A DNA stretch of 64,000 nucleotides from NCBI RefSeq assembly GCF_004134945.1, contig NZ_SBAP01000010.1, positions 19,524 through 83,523 on the forward strand, in the 5' to 3' direction. The stretch's first letter is position 1. Every line of letters starts with the position of its first letter. The position numbers were made by a program, and so were the translations under genes. This document shows positions 41,981 through 50,990 of the stretch, in pieces. The DNA is from Fusobacterium_C necrophorum_A (GTDB lineage: Bacteria; Fusobacteriota; Fusobacteriia; Fusobacteriales; Fusobacteriaceae). A model generated the notes under the pieces. That model was given only the letters and a program-made list of their open reading frames with translations, was not told the DNA's origin and searched no databases.

Positions 41981-43630
41981 GTGAAATTATTGCCGATTGG
42001 AATTACCGATTTTAAAGAGATAATAGAAAGTAACTGTTATTATATAGATAAAACACAATGGATTGAGGCACTTCTTCAGGATGGAGCAAAAGTGAAATTA
42101 TTCACGAGACCTCGCCGTTTTGGAAAGACCTTAAATATGTCAATGTTACAATATTTTTGGGACATCTCCCACAAGGAGGAAAACAGAAAACTGTTTCAAG
42201 GATTAAAGATAGAACGTTCTCCCTATATGGAAGAACAAGGAAAATATCCTGTGATCTTTCTTTCGTTGAAGGATTTAAAAAGTAGTTTGTGGGAAGATTG
42301 TTTAGAAAATATAAAGTTATTTATTCAAAGTCTTTTTTATCAATATCGGCATTTATTGCCAAAATTGGATTCTTTTGCAGAGGAAAGATTTTGCAAATAT
42401 GTTCGTGGAGATTCTAACTTTACTGAGTTAAAATTTTCCTTGAAATTTTTAATAGAACTGCTTGCAGTCAACTATCAAAGCAAAGTAGTATTGCTTGTTG
42501 ATGAATATGACAGTCCTATCGTATCTGCTTACGAGTATGGATATTATGAGGAAGCGATTTCTTTTTTTCGAACCTTTTACAGTGCGGCTTTGAAAGACAA
42601 TGAATATTTACATAAAGGTATTATGACAGGAATATTACGAGTGGCAAAGGAAGGAATTTTTTCCGGACTGAATAATTTAGCGGTATATAGTATTTTAGAT
42701 GAAAAATACAGCTCTTCCTTTGGACTGACGGAAACAGAAGTGGGAGAAGCATTGAAGTATTACGAATTGGAATACAATATGGAAAAAGTGAAAGAATGGT
42801 ATGACGGATACTTGTTTGGAAATACGGAAATCTATAATCCCTGGTCAATTCTGAACTATATCTCGAATCAAACATTGGAAGCGTATTGGGTTAATACCTC
42901 GAGTAATGGAATTATTAATCAGGTATTGGAAATGGCAGGAAGAACAGGAAGTGCTATTTTTCAAAAGTTGGAAATGTTATTTCAACAGAAAACTATTGTT
43001 CAACGAATCAATAAAGGCTCCGATTTTCATGATTTAGTAAATATGGATGAAATATGGCAACTTTTTTTGCATAGTGGATATTTAACTGTAAGTGAGAAAA
43101 AACAAGATAGTATGTATGAGTTATGCATTCCGAATAAAGAAGTCTATACTTTTTTTCAAGAAAGTTTTATCCAAAAATTTTTAGGAAATTATACGACATT
43201 TACTTCTTTTATTCATTTTTTGGAGGAAAGCAAAATAGAGGAGTTGCAAAAATCGTTGGAAGAAATACTACTTTCTTCCGTGAGTTATTTTGATTTCCAT
43301 GGAGAACAGGAAAAATTTTACCATATGTTTATGATTGGATTGGTGGCAAGTCTACAGGAAAGATATTACATCAAATCAAATCGGGAAAGCGGAGAAGGAA
43401 GGTATGACATTTCTTTAGAACCGAAGGATAGGAGAAAAGCAGGCTTATTGCTAGAGTTGAAAGTAGCCAAATCGGAAGAAGAATTGGAGAAGAAAGCGAA
43501 AGAAGCCTTGGAACAAATAGAAACCAAGAAATATACTACAGAAATGAAAGAGAGAGAAATCTCGAATATTCTGGGATTGGGGATTGCTTTTTATGGAAAA
43601 AAAGTAAAAATAGCCCAAAAGAATTTATAA
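41981..43630 (+). CDS. AAA-ATPase-like / PDDEXK_9 protein, copy 1
   Basis: 549 residues, GTG start after GAAAGAGAGG. The N-terminus (LPIGITDFKEI, YYIDKTQWIEALL) and P-loop-like RPRRFGKTLNMSM are those of the AAA-ATPase-like family (PF09820); Walker B is VVLLVDEYDSP. The C-terminus (EGRYDISLEPKDRRKAGLLLELKVAKSEEEL) is the PDDEXK_9 domain with Asp and Glu-x-Lys. Function unknown; the family is multi-copy in Fusobacterium and Bacteroidetes. Its N-terminal 310 bases are almost identical to copy 3, its last 165 bases plus the gap are identical to copy 2: a mosaic pattern pointing to gene conversion. Confidence 0.88.
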   Translation: MKLLPIGITDFKEIIESNCYYIDKTQWIEALLQDGAKVKLFTRPRRFGKTLNMSMLQYFWDISHKEENRKLFQGLKIERSPYMEEQGKYPVIFLSLKDLKSSLWEDCLENIKLFIQSLFYQYRHLLPKLDSFAEERFCKYVRGDSNFTELKFSLKFLIELLAVNYQSKVVLLVDEYDSPIVSAYEYGYYEEAISFFRTFYSAALKDNEYLHKGIMTGILRVAKEGIFSGLNNLAVYSILDEKYSSSFGLTETEVGEALKYYELEYNMEKVKEWYDGYLFGNTEIYNPWSILNYISNQTLEAYWVNTSSNGIINQVLEMAGRTGSAIFQKLEMLFQQKTIVQRINKGSDFHDLVNMDEIWQLFLHSGYLTVSEKKQDSMYELCIPNKEVYTFFQESFIQKFLGNYTTFTSFIHFLEESKIEELQKSLEEILLSSVSYFDFHGEQEKFYHMFMIGLVASLQERYYIKSNRESGEGRYDISLEPKDRRKAGLLLELKVAKSEEELEKKAKEALEQIETKKYTTEMKEREISNILGLGIAFYGKKVKIAQKNL

Positions 43631-43749
43631 AGAGATATTGAATATATCATATTGTATTTAAAAAGAGTCAAAGTATTTTTTAAGAGGAAAGACAGCGTTT
43701 CTTTTATACATGCTGTCATGAAAGAGAAAAGAAAGAGAGGTGTTTTCTT
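43463..43749 (+). repeat. 287-bp direct repeat, copy A
   Basis: Covers the last 168 bases of ATPase-nuclease copy 1 and the whole gap to the next start codon. By eye it is identical to 45237-45523, 1774 bases further on. Confidence 0.88.
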
Positions 43750-45404
43750 TGGAAAAAAAAGGATTCCCCAATGGAATTAGTGATTTCAAGCTATTGAGAG
43801 AAGAAAAGTATTACTATGTCGATAAAACAGAGCTGATAGAAGAATTACAACGAGAAATTGGGAAAACAATTTTATTTACGAGACCTCGCCGTTTTGGAAA
43901 GACCTTAAATATGTCAATGTTACAATATTTTTGGGACATTTCCCACAAGGAAGAAAACAGGAAACTGTTTCAAGGGTTAAAGATAGAACGTTCTCCTTAT
44001 ATGGAAGAACAAGGAAAATACCCTGTGATTTATATTACTTTGAAGGATATGAAATACGGCACTTGGAAAGAAATACTTGAAGAAATGCGGTTTTTAGTTT
44101 CAGAGCTTTTTTATTCTTATCAGTTTTTATTAAAAGATTTGAATGAATTTGATATTCCTCTGTTCAAAAATATCATTATGAAAAAAGCAAATCTCAGCGA
44201 ACTAAGCAATTCTTTAAAGCTTTTATCCAGAATATTAAAAAACTACTATCAAAAAAAAGTAGTTATTCTTATTGACGAGTATGATACCCCTATTGTATCT
44301 GCTTATGAGCATGGATATTATGAAGAAGCCATTGCTTTTTTCCGGAACTTTTACAGTGCAGCTTTAAAAGATAATAGTAATTTACAATTGGGAGTGATGA
44401 CAGGAATATTACGAGTGGCGAAAGAAGGAATTTTTTCAGGATTGAATAATCTTTCAGTATACAGCATTCTAGATGACAAATATTCTTCCTATTTTGGATT
44501 AACAGAAAAAGAAGTAGGGGAAGCTTTAGAATATTACGAGTTGGACTATAATATCCAAGAAGTGAAAGAATGGTATGACGGATATTTGTTTGGAAATACG
44601 GAAATGTATAATCCCTGGTCCATCATCAGCTATATGGCAAACAAAAAAATAGAGCCCTATTGGATTGGAACTTCCAGCAATGCTCTTATCAATCAAATGT
44701 TGGAAAAAGCAAGAAAAGAAGAAAGTGATATTTTTCAAAAATTAGAAAGCTTATTTCAAGGGAACTCTATTTTACAGAAGATTCAAAAAGGGTCTGACTT
44801 TCATGATTTAGTACATGTAGAAGAAGTATGGCAATTATTTTTATACAGTGGATATTTAACCGTGGCAAGAGAAGAAGAACAAGGCTTCTATCAATTAAAA
44901 ATTCCAAATAAGGAAGTGTATAGCTTTTTTCAAGAAAGCTTTATTCAAAAGTTTTTAGGAAATATTACAAACTTTTCTGCTTTAGTGATAGCTCTAATGC
45001 AAAAGCAATGGTCTAGATTTGAAGAATTGTTACAAACGGTTATGATGAATTCTTTCAGTTATTTTGATATTACTATGGAAGATGAAAAGATATATCATGT
45101 TTTTATGATAGGTTTATTAAGTGTTCTACAAGGAGAATATTATATTCATTCTAATAAAGAAAGCGGTTTCGGGAGATATGATATCAGTATGGAACCAAAA
45201 GATAGTAAGAAATCAGGGTTTATCTTAGAGTTTAAGGTAGCCAAATCGGAAGAAGAATTGGAGAAGAAAGCGAAAGAAGCCTTGGAACAAATAGAAACCA
45301 AGAAATATACTACAGAAATGAAAGAGAGAGAAATCTCGAATATTCTGGGATTGGGGATTGCTTTTTATGGAAAAAAAGTAAAAATAGCCCAAAAGAATTT
45401 ATAA
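43749..45404 (+). CDS. AAA-ATPase-like / PDDEXK_9 protein, copy 2
   Basis: 551 residues from TTG at 43749, chosen because the same leader (GAAAGAGAGGTGTTTTCTT) directly precedes the starts of copies 1 and 3; the frame is open from GTG 43740. Same domain layout: RPRRFGKT P-loop, IDEYDTPIV Walker B, and GRYDISMEPKDSKKSGFILEFKVAKS nuclease motif (Glu-Phe-Lys here). The first 40 residues differ from copies 1 and 3, the block LFTRPRRFG to GKYPVI is shared with both, and the C-terminus and 3' gap are identical to copy 1. Confidence 0.87.
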   Translation: MEKKGFPNGISDFKLLREEKYYYVDKTELIEELQREIGKTILFTRPRRFGKTLNMSMLQYFWDISHKEENRKLFQGLKIERSPYMEEQGKYPVIYITLKDMKYGTWKEILEEMRFLVSELFYSYQFLLKDLNEFDIPLFKNIIMKKANLSELSNSLKLLSRILKNYYQKKVVILIDEYDTPIVSAYEHGYYEEAIAFFRNFYSAALKDNSNLQLGVMTGILRVAKEGIFSGLNNLSVYSILDDKYSSYFGLTEKEVGEALEYYELDYNIQEVKEWYDGYLFGNTEMYNPWSIISYMANKKIEPYWIGTSSNALINQMLEKARKEESDIFQKLESLFQGNSILQKIQKGSDFHDLVHVEEVWQLFLYSGYLTVAREEEQGFYQLKIPNKEVYSFFQESFIQKFLGNITNFSALVIALMQKQWSRFEELLQTVMMNSFSYFDITMEDEKIYHVFMIGLLSVLQGEYYIHSNKESGFGRYDISMEPKDSKKSGFILEFKVAKSEEELEKKAKEALEQIETKKYTTEMKEREISNILGLGIAFYGKKVKIAQKNL

Positions 45405-45523
45405 AGAGATATTGAATATATCATATTGTATTTAAAAAGAGTCAAAGTATTTTTTAAGAGGAAAGACAGCGTTTCTTTTATACATGCTGTCATGAAAGAG
45501 AAAAGAAAGAGAGGTGTTTTCTT
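45237..45523 (+). repeat. 287-bp direct repeat, copy B
   Basis: Second copy of the 43463-43749 repeat, again spanning the 3' end of one ATPase-nuclease gene and the full gap to the next start codon. Confidence 0.88.
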
Positions 45524-47158
45524 GTGAAATTATTGCCGATTGGAATTACCGATTTTAAAGAGATAATAGAAAGTAATTGTTATTATATAGATAAAACACA
45601 ATGGATTGAGGAACTTCTTCAAGACGGAGCAAAAGTGAAATTATTCACGAGACCTCGCCGTTTTGGAAAGACCTTAAATATGTCAATGTTACAATATTTT
45701 TGGGACATCTCCCACAAGGAGGAAAACAGAAAACTGTTTCAAGGATTAAAGATAGAACGTTCTCTCTATATGGAAGAACAAGGAAAATATCCTGTGATCT
45801 TTCTTTCGTTGAAAGATATCAAAACCTCCTCTTTTTCGAGCATGATACATAGTATTCAATATTTGATTTCGGCTTTGTTTGATGAATTCAGTTTTCTTGC
45901 GGAAAATTTAAAGAATTTCGAGGCTCTCCAGTTTAAAAAATTACTATTGGGGGAAGCAAATATTGTGGAATTACAAAATTCGATCAAACTTCTTTCTAAA
46001 ATTTTGACACAATATTATAATAGGAAGACTGTTATTTTACTGGATGAATATGACAGTCCTATCGTATCTGCTTACGAGCATGGATATTATGAGGAAGCGA
46101 TTTCTTTTTTTCGAACCTTTTACAGTGCGGCTTTGAAAGACAATGAATATTTACATAAGGGAATTATGACAGGAATATTACGAGTGGCAAAGGAAGGAAT
46201 TTTTTCCGGCTTGAATAATTTAGTGGTATATAGTATTTTAGATGAAAAATATAGCTCTTCCTTTGGATTGACGGAAGCAGAAGTGGAAAAGGCATTGGAA
46301 TATTACGAATTGGAATACAATATAGAAAAAGTGAAAGAATGGTATGACGGATATTTGTTTGGAAATACGGAAATCTATAATCCTTGGTCGATTCTAAACT
46401 ATATTTCCAATCAAAAATTGGAAGCCTATTGGGTCAATACCTCGAATAACTTCTTGGTATATGATGTATTGGAAAAAGCGAATATGGATATTTTTGAGGA
46501 ATTACAAGCTGTTTTTCAAGGAAAGGAAATTCAAAAGACACTGGATTATTCCTTTAGTTTTCAGGAACTGAAACATCCGCAGGAGATATGGCAGCTATTG
46601 GTACACAGCGGGTATTTAAAGACAGAAAAAAATATGGGAGATCATAAGTATTTGCTAAAAATTCCAAATCAGGAAATACATCATTTTTTTGAAAAGAGTT
46701 TTTTGAATCGTTTTTTAGGGGGCGTGGATCATTTTCATACTATGCTTTCTGCCTTGAAGCAAGGAGAGATTGCAATCTTTGAAAAGAAGTTACAGGATAT
46801 TTTGCTTAGCCATGTCAGTTATTATGATGTGGGACAGGAGGAAAAATACTATCATAATCTGGTTTTAGGGATGATTTTATCTTTATCGAAAGAATATGAA
46901 ATTCACTCTAATGTAGAGAGCGGCTATGGAAGATATGATATTGCTCTGGAGCCGAGAGAGAGAACAAAGGCGGGTTTTGTATTGGAATGTAAGTTGGCAA
47001 AATCGGAAGAAGAATTGGAAAGAAAGGCACAGGAAGCTTTACAACAGATAGAAGAGAAGCAATATGAGGTTGCATTGAAAGAAAGAGGAATCTCCAAACT
47101 TATCAAGTTAGGACTTGCTTTTTGCGGAAAGAAAGTAAAAGTAATTTCAAAATTTTAA
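45524..47158 (+). CDS. AAA-ATPase-like / PDDEXK_9 protein, copy 3
   Basis: 544 residues, GTG start with the same leader as copies 1 and 2. Residues 1 to about 100 and the middle block (DEYDSPIVSAYE to YNPWSILNYISN) are near-identical to copy 1. The segment after about 310 and the C-terminus are diverged, and the nuclease motif reads GRYDIALEPRERTKAGFVLECKLAKS (Glu-Cys-Lys). Thus the three paralogues keep ATPase cores nearly fixed and vary two other segments. No clear terminator follows. Confidence 0.87.
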   Translation: MKLLPIGITDFKEIIESNCYYIDKTQWIEELLQDGAKVKLFTRPRRFGKTLNMSMLQYFWDISHKEENRKLFQGLKIERSLYMEEQGKYPVIFLSLKDIKTSSFSSMIHSIQYLISALFDEFSFLAENLKNFEALQFKKLLLGEANIVELQNSIKLLSKILTQYYNRKTVILLDEYDSPIVSAYEHGYYEEAISFFRTFYSAALKDNEYLHKGIMTGILRVAKEGIFSGLNNLVVYSILDEKYSSSFGLTEAEVEKALEYYELEYNIEKVKEWYDGYLFGNTEIYNPWSILNYISNQKLEAYWVNTSNNFLVYDVLEKANMDIFEELQAVFQGKEIQKTLDYSFSFQELKHPQEIWQLLVHSGYLKTEKNMGDHKYLLKIPNQEIHHFFEKSFLNRFLGGVDHFHTMLSALKQGEIAIFEKKLQDILLSHVSYYDVGQEEKYYHNLVLGMILSLSKEYEIHSNVESGYGRYDIALEPRERTKAGFVLECKLAKSEEELERKAQEALQQIEEKQYEVALKERGISKLIKLGLAFCGKKVKVISKF

Positions 47159-47279
47159 GAGAGGATTTCAAAAAATTCTCTTAAAAATATCAGCCTTAGA
47201 ATAACATTTTTTCTCGAACAAAATATCTCAAAAAAGATAGATTTATCAATTAAAAAAGAGAGAAAAAGAAAAAAAGAGG

Positions 47280-47308
47280 TTTACAAAATTAAAATTATAG
47301 TGTATAGT
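47280..47308 (+). promoter_or_regulatory. Predicted promoter of porin gene 1
   Basis: TTTACA (47280-47285), 17-base spacer, TATAGT (47303-47308). The -10 box lies inside the 266-bp inverted repeat while the -35 box lies just outside it. Confidence 0.65.
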
Positions 47309-47566
47309 ACTAGTAATGGGAATGGTCGTGTTTGCTCCTTTGCTTACACCACCATATAATATTATTTTATAAGGGGGAAATTTTTATGAAAAAATTAGCA
47401 CTTGTATTAGGTTCTTTATTAGTCATCGGTTCTGCCGCTTCTGCTAAAGAAGTGATGCCTGCTCCTATGCCTGAACCTGAAGTTAAAATCGTTGAAAAAC
47501 CTGTCGAAGTTATCGTTTATCGTGACCGTGTCGTGGAAGCGCCTGCTAAATGGAAACCTAATGGAT
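47301..47566 (+). repeat. 266-bp inverted repeat, left arm
   Basis: Contains the -10 box, leader, ribosome binding site, signal peptide and first 60 codons of porin gene 1. It is the exact reverse complement (by eye, base for base) of 50697-50962. Confidence 0.93.
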
Positions 47567-48549
47567 CTATTGATGTTCAATACAGATGGTATGGAGAAAC
47601 TGAAAATAAAGTTGATGGGCAATTAAAAAAAGAAGGTCTAGCAGAAGGAGAACACGACTGGGCAAGAGAAGAAAATAATTATGGAAGATTACAAACAGAA
47701 GCAAAAATCAATTTTACTGAAAATCAAAGATTAGAAATCAGAACAAGAAATTTTCATACTTGGGCTCATGGAAAAAATTCGGAATATGAAAAAGCTAAAG
47801 CAGAAGATGATAAAATCAGATTACGACATTTCTATAATTTTGGAAAAATTGCCGATACAAAAGTAAACGCAACTTCTCGATTGGAATGGGATCAAAAATC
47901 CGGAGATGGAGCTAAAAAATTAGAAGCATCTGTTGGATTTAATTTTGCAGACTATTTATTTAATAATGACTTTGTGAAAACGACTAACTTTACAGTAAGA
48001 CCTTTATATGCTCATAAATGGACAAATCAAAGAGGAGAAGAAAGAAAAGGTTCTGAAGTATTAGGATTGAATTTGGAATCAAACTTTGAATTCCCATACG
48101 GATTCGAATTAGAATTTAAATTAGAACCTACTTATACTTTCTATGGAGCTAAAAAATATGTTACTAATGTAAAACATCCAGAAGTCTCTGATTTAAAAGA
48201 AAAGAAAAGAGCTTTAGATATGGATGTAACATTAACTTTATCGAATAGTGTTAACTTATATACACAAGACAAATTTGCTTTAGACTTTAACTTTGAAGGT
48301 GGATATGATGCATATAAATTCCATCAATATAGAAGCTATGATAAAGATAAAAAGAAAGCTGGAGCAAAAAGATCGTATTCTCTATACGCATTACCGACTC
48401 TTGAAGCTAGCTACCAAGCTACGGAATTCGTAAAATTGTATGCAGCTGCCGGAGCAGAGTATAGAAACTGGAAAGAAGAAAATGAAGACTATGCTACAAA
48501 ATGGAGATGGCAACCAACTGCTTGGGCTGGTATGAAAGTTAATTTCTAA
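47386..48549 (+). CDS. FomA-family porin-like outer-membrane protein 1
   Basis: 387 residues. Signal peptide MKKLALVLGSLLVIGSAASA, then the Pro/Glu-rich stretch EVMPAPMPEPEVKIVEKPVEVIVYRDRVVEAPAKW characteristic of Fusobacterium FomA-type porins, and alternating beta-strand sequence ending in GMKVNF with the terminal Phe of outer-membrane barrels. It should be a trimeric, abundant surface porin. The ATG at 47386 follows AAGGGGG. Its 5' end is duplicated in inverse orientation in porin gene 2. Confidence 0.92.
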   Translation: MKKLALVLGSLLVIGSAASAKEVMPAPMPEPEVKIVEKPVEVIVYRDRVVEAPAKWKPNGSIDVQYRWYGETENKVDGQLKKEGLAEGEHDWAREENNYGRLQTEAKINFTENQRLEIRTRNFHTWAHGKNSEYEKAKAEDDKIRLRHFYNFGKIADTKVNATSRLEWDQKSGDGAKKLEASVGFNFADYLFNNDFVKTTNFTVRPLYAHKWTNQRGEERKGSEVLGLNLESNFEFPYGFELEFKLEPTYTFYGAKKYVTNVKHPEVSDLKEKKRALDMDVTLTLSNSVNLYTQDKFALDFNFEGGYDAYKFHQYRSYDKDKKKAGAKRSYSLYALPTLEASYQATEFVKLYAAAGAEYRNWKEENEDYATKWRWQPTAWAGMKVNF

Positions 48550-48586
48550 TCTAGCTTGACATAGCTTATTCAAAAAAACTTATTAA

Positions 48587-48612
48587 GGCACTCACTTTGT
48601 GGGTGTCTTTTC
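48587..48612 (+). terminator. Rho-independent terminator of porin gene 1
   Basis: Nine-pair stem ggcactcac/gtgggtgtc with loop ttt and a T-rich tail; nearly the mirror image of the terminator of porin gene 2. Confidence 0.8.
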
Positions 48613-48704
48613 TTATCCACAACAATGAAAATAATTCTAGGATAACTTTTCTTTTTATGGTATCATTATAAATATATTTTTATATTATCAAAGGAGGATA
48701 ATTC

Positions 48705-49526
48705 ATGCATAAAAAGCTACTGTATTATTTCACGGCGTTTTCTATCGTATCCATTTCCACTTATTCTTTTTCACTTGAAGCTCCGAAAACATATTCACTT
48801 CAAGTTCTTTCTTCGGCAGGAAAAATTAACGGCTTTGTCCAAATTCCTAAAGGAGGGCAGTATGGAACCACTTCAAAAGAAAGACCTAACTTTGAGGAAT
48901 TGGGAATAAATCATATTTATTACCCTGAAATTACACTTACCACAAAATGGAATAAATTCTCCATGAGTTTGCATGGAAAATATGAAACGTTTAAAGGGAA
49001 AAGTACTTTAAAAAAAGATTTAACAAGCCACAATATCTATATTCCTGAAGGTTCTTCTTTCAAGACAAAACATAAATATGCTTATTATGGATTGAACTTT
49101 TATTATGATATTTTCACTACTGAAAGATGGAAAATGACATCAGGTTTCGGAATCAATGTATTTGATTTTAACTATGAATTTTCAGCTGTAAATAAAGAGG
49201 GAAATGTCATCACAAATAAAGACAGTCGGAAATTTCATGCAGGAATCCCTATGATAGGATTGACAACAAGCTATCAATTCACGGAAAAATCAAAGATCAT
49301 TTTTTCACTGAATTCCAATATTCCTATGAAAAGTGTAAAACAATATCTGGATACTTCTTTATTATTTTCCTATAATTTGTATGAGAACAAGGATCAGGAA
49401 TTGAACTTATTAGGGGGAATTGGATATGAAAAATGGAAGTTCCGAGATTCTCAAAAAGAAATGCAAAATTATATGAAACATTCCATATCTCCAGTGTATA
49501 AAATAGGATTGGAATATAAATTTTAA
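48705..49526 (+). CDS. Outer-membrane beta-barrel-like protein
   Basis: 273 residues. Signal peptide (KKLLYYFTAFSIVSISTYSFS), then alternating hydrophobic/polar strands and a C-terminal PVYKIGLEYKF ending in Phe, as in outer-membrane beta-barrels. I do not recognise a specific family; it lacks the FomA N-terminal motif. AGGAGG lies before the ATG. It lies wholly inside the segment bounded by the porin inverted repeat and so would flip with it, with its own upstream region and terminator. Confidence 0.72.
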   Translation: MHKKLLYYFTAFSIVSISTYSFSLEAPKTYSLQVLSSAGKINGFVQIPKGGQYGTTSKERPNFEELGINHIYYPEITLTTKWNKFSMSLHGKYETFKGKSTLKKDLTSHNIYIPEGSSFKTKHKYAYYGLNFYYDIFTTERWKMTSGFGINVFDFNYEFSAVNKEGNVITNKDSRKFHAGIPMIGLTTSYQFTEKSKIIFSLNSNIPMKSVKQYLDTSLLFSYNLYENKDQELNLLGGIGYEKWKFRDSQKEMQNYMKHSISPVYKIGLEYKF

Positions 49527-49580
49527 GATAAATATTGCAGAGAATAAAATGGAGAGTATAAACTTACCAAAAATGTCAAG

Positions 49581-49607
49581 AACGCTTCTGAAAAAGAAGC
49601 GTTTTTT
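49581..49607 (+). terminator. Rho-independent terminator after the beta-barrel gene
   Basis: Nine-base stem aacgcttct/agaagcgtt, loop gaaaa, TTTTTT. Confidence 0.85.
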
Positions 49608-49685
49608 GTATAAGCTCTTTCAATCTATTCTGAAATTACCAAATATTGTGTATTTGATATAGATATTTGCATATATGTAAGGTAG

Positions 49686-49714
49686 AAAAAAGACACCCAC
49701 AAAGAGTGAGTGCC
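49686..49714 (-). terminator. Rho-independent terminator of porin gene 2
   Basis: On the minus strand, stem ggcactcac ... gtgggtgtc followed by TTTTTT; the same element as after porin gene 1. Confidence 0.8.
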
Positions 49715-49749
49715 TTGATTATTGTTTTTAAACCTATGCTAAGCTGGAA

Positions 49750-50877
49750 TTAGAAGTTAACTCTCATTCCTAATTTAGCATAAGGTTGCCATCTCCAGTG
49801 AGAAGCTGAATGTCTAGCATCATTTCTATTTTTGTATTCAGCACCAACATTAGCCATCAACTTAACATATTCCGTTGCTTGATAAGAGTATTTTACGATA
49901 GGTTCAAATTTAGCTGTATAATTTCCCCATTTTTCTTTCTTACCATTGGTTCTAGTGATTCCTGCAACTTCATTTTCAATTGTCTTTTTGTTGTATGCCC
50001 AAGAAGTAGCATAAACTAATTTTGGTTCAAATACAACTTTATGTTTTCCAACTGCATATAAAGTAGTCGGTCTGTTTAAAGTAAATTCTAGATCCCCTTT
50101 GTTTCCTTTTTTATCTTTTCCATCCGCAACATTTTCTCTGGAATGAGCAAATAAATCTTCAAATTCAGCTTCAAAAGTTACTCCACCGATAATATCAGCT
50201 TGGTAATCAGCATACAATCCGTAAGTTTCTGTATGATTGTCTGAATGAGTCCATGCATATTTAAATTCAGGAGCTAGTACTGCTGCTGTTGTTTTTACAT
50301 AGTCATTGTTGAATAAATATTCAGCAAAATCAAAGTTGAATCTTTCTCGGATAAACTTTTCATCTGCCTTTTCAACTTGGAATCTTGATTCAAGAGCAAA
50401 ATCTACTTTAGAATCTCCTAATTTACCAAAGTTATAAGTATGTTGTAAGTAATATTCATCAACTTTATCATTCTTATTATTTCGATGAGTTAGTCCTTTC
50501 CAGTCTCTTAATCTGAATTCTACATTTTGGTTTTCTGTAATATTTGCAGATGCTTTTACTTCTAATCTGGTTTTAGGATCGGAACCTTTCCAAGTTCTAA
50601 CTTGAGGTACCACTTCTTTGTCATTTTCTTTTACTGCATTATGTTTTTCTCCGGTGTTTTCAATTCTTCCCATAGTTTTTGTCATAACAGAAACATATCC
50701 ATTAGGTTTCCATTTAGCAGGCGCTTCCACGACACGGTCACGATAAACGATAACTTCGACAGGTTTTTCAACGATTTTAACTTCAGGTTCAGGCATAGGA
50801 GCAGGCATCACTTCTTTAGCAGAAGCGGCAGAACCGATGACTAATAAAGAACCTAATACAAGTGCTAATTTTTTCAT
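49750..50877 (-). CDS. FomA-family porin-like outer-membrane protein 2
   Basis: 375 residues. Signal peptide, Pro-rich FomA motif and first 60 residues are identical to porin 1; beyond that the barrel strands are diverged, with the C-terminus again similar (YQATEYVKLMANVGAEYKN, HWRWQPYAKLGMRVNF, terminal Phe). It points towards porin 1. Start at 50877 with the same AAGGGGG site. Upstream of the shared -10 (TATAGT at 50955-50960, minus strand) the sequence at the -35 position is AGACTC, much poorer than the TTTACA in front of porin 1, so in this orientation it may be weakly expressed. This is inference. Confidence 0.92.
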   Translation of the reverse strand: MKKLALVLGSLLVIGSAASAKEVMPAPMPEPEVKIVEKPVEVIVYRDRVVEAPAKWKPNGYVSVMTKTMGRIENTGEKHNAVKENDKEVVPQVRTWKGSDPKTRLEVKASANITENQNVEFRLRDWKGLTHRNNKNDKVDEYYLQHTYNFGKLGDSKVDFALESRFQVEKADEKFIRERFNFDFAEYLFNNDYVKTTAAVLAPEFKYAWTHSDNHTETYGLYADYQADIIGGVTFEAEFEDLFAHSRENVADGKDKKGNKGDLEFTLNRPTTLYAVGKHKVVFEPKLVYATSWAYNKKTIENEVAGITRTNGKKEKWGNYTAKFEPIVKYSYQATEYVKLMANVGAEYKNRNDARHSASHWRWQPYAKLGMRVNF

Positions 50878-50962
50878 AAAAATTTCCCCCTTATAAAATA
50901 ATATTATATGGTGGTGTAAGCAAAGGAGCAAACACGACCATTCCCATTACTAGTACTATACA
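50697..50962 (-). repeat. 266-bp inverted repeat, right arm
   Basis: Exact reverse complement of 47301-47566. It ends on both sides exactly where the two porins stop matching. Confidence 0.93.
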
Positions 50963-50990
50963 GGATAAGTTTGATTCGAGTCTGAAAGTC

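Noticed and set aside
43463..45523. Insertion sequence or transposon
   Set aside because: The 287-bp repeats are direct, contain gene ends and leaders, and enclose no transposase or terminal inverted repeats; duplication and gene conversion explain them better.
47301..50962. Composite transposon bounded by inverted repeats
   Set aside because: The arms are porin 5' ends with promoter elements, and no transposase or target-site duplication is seen.
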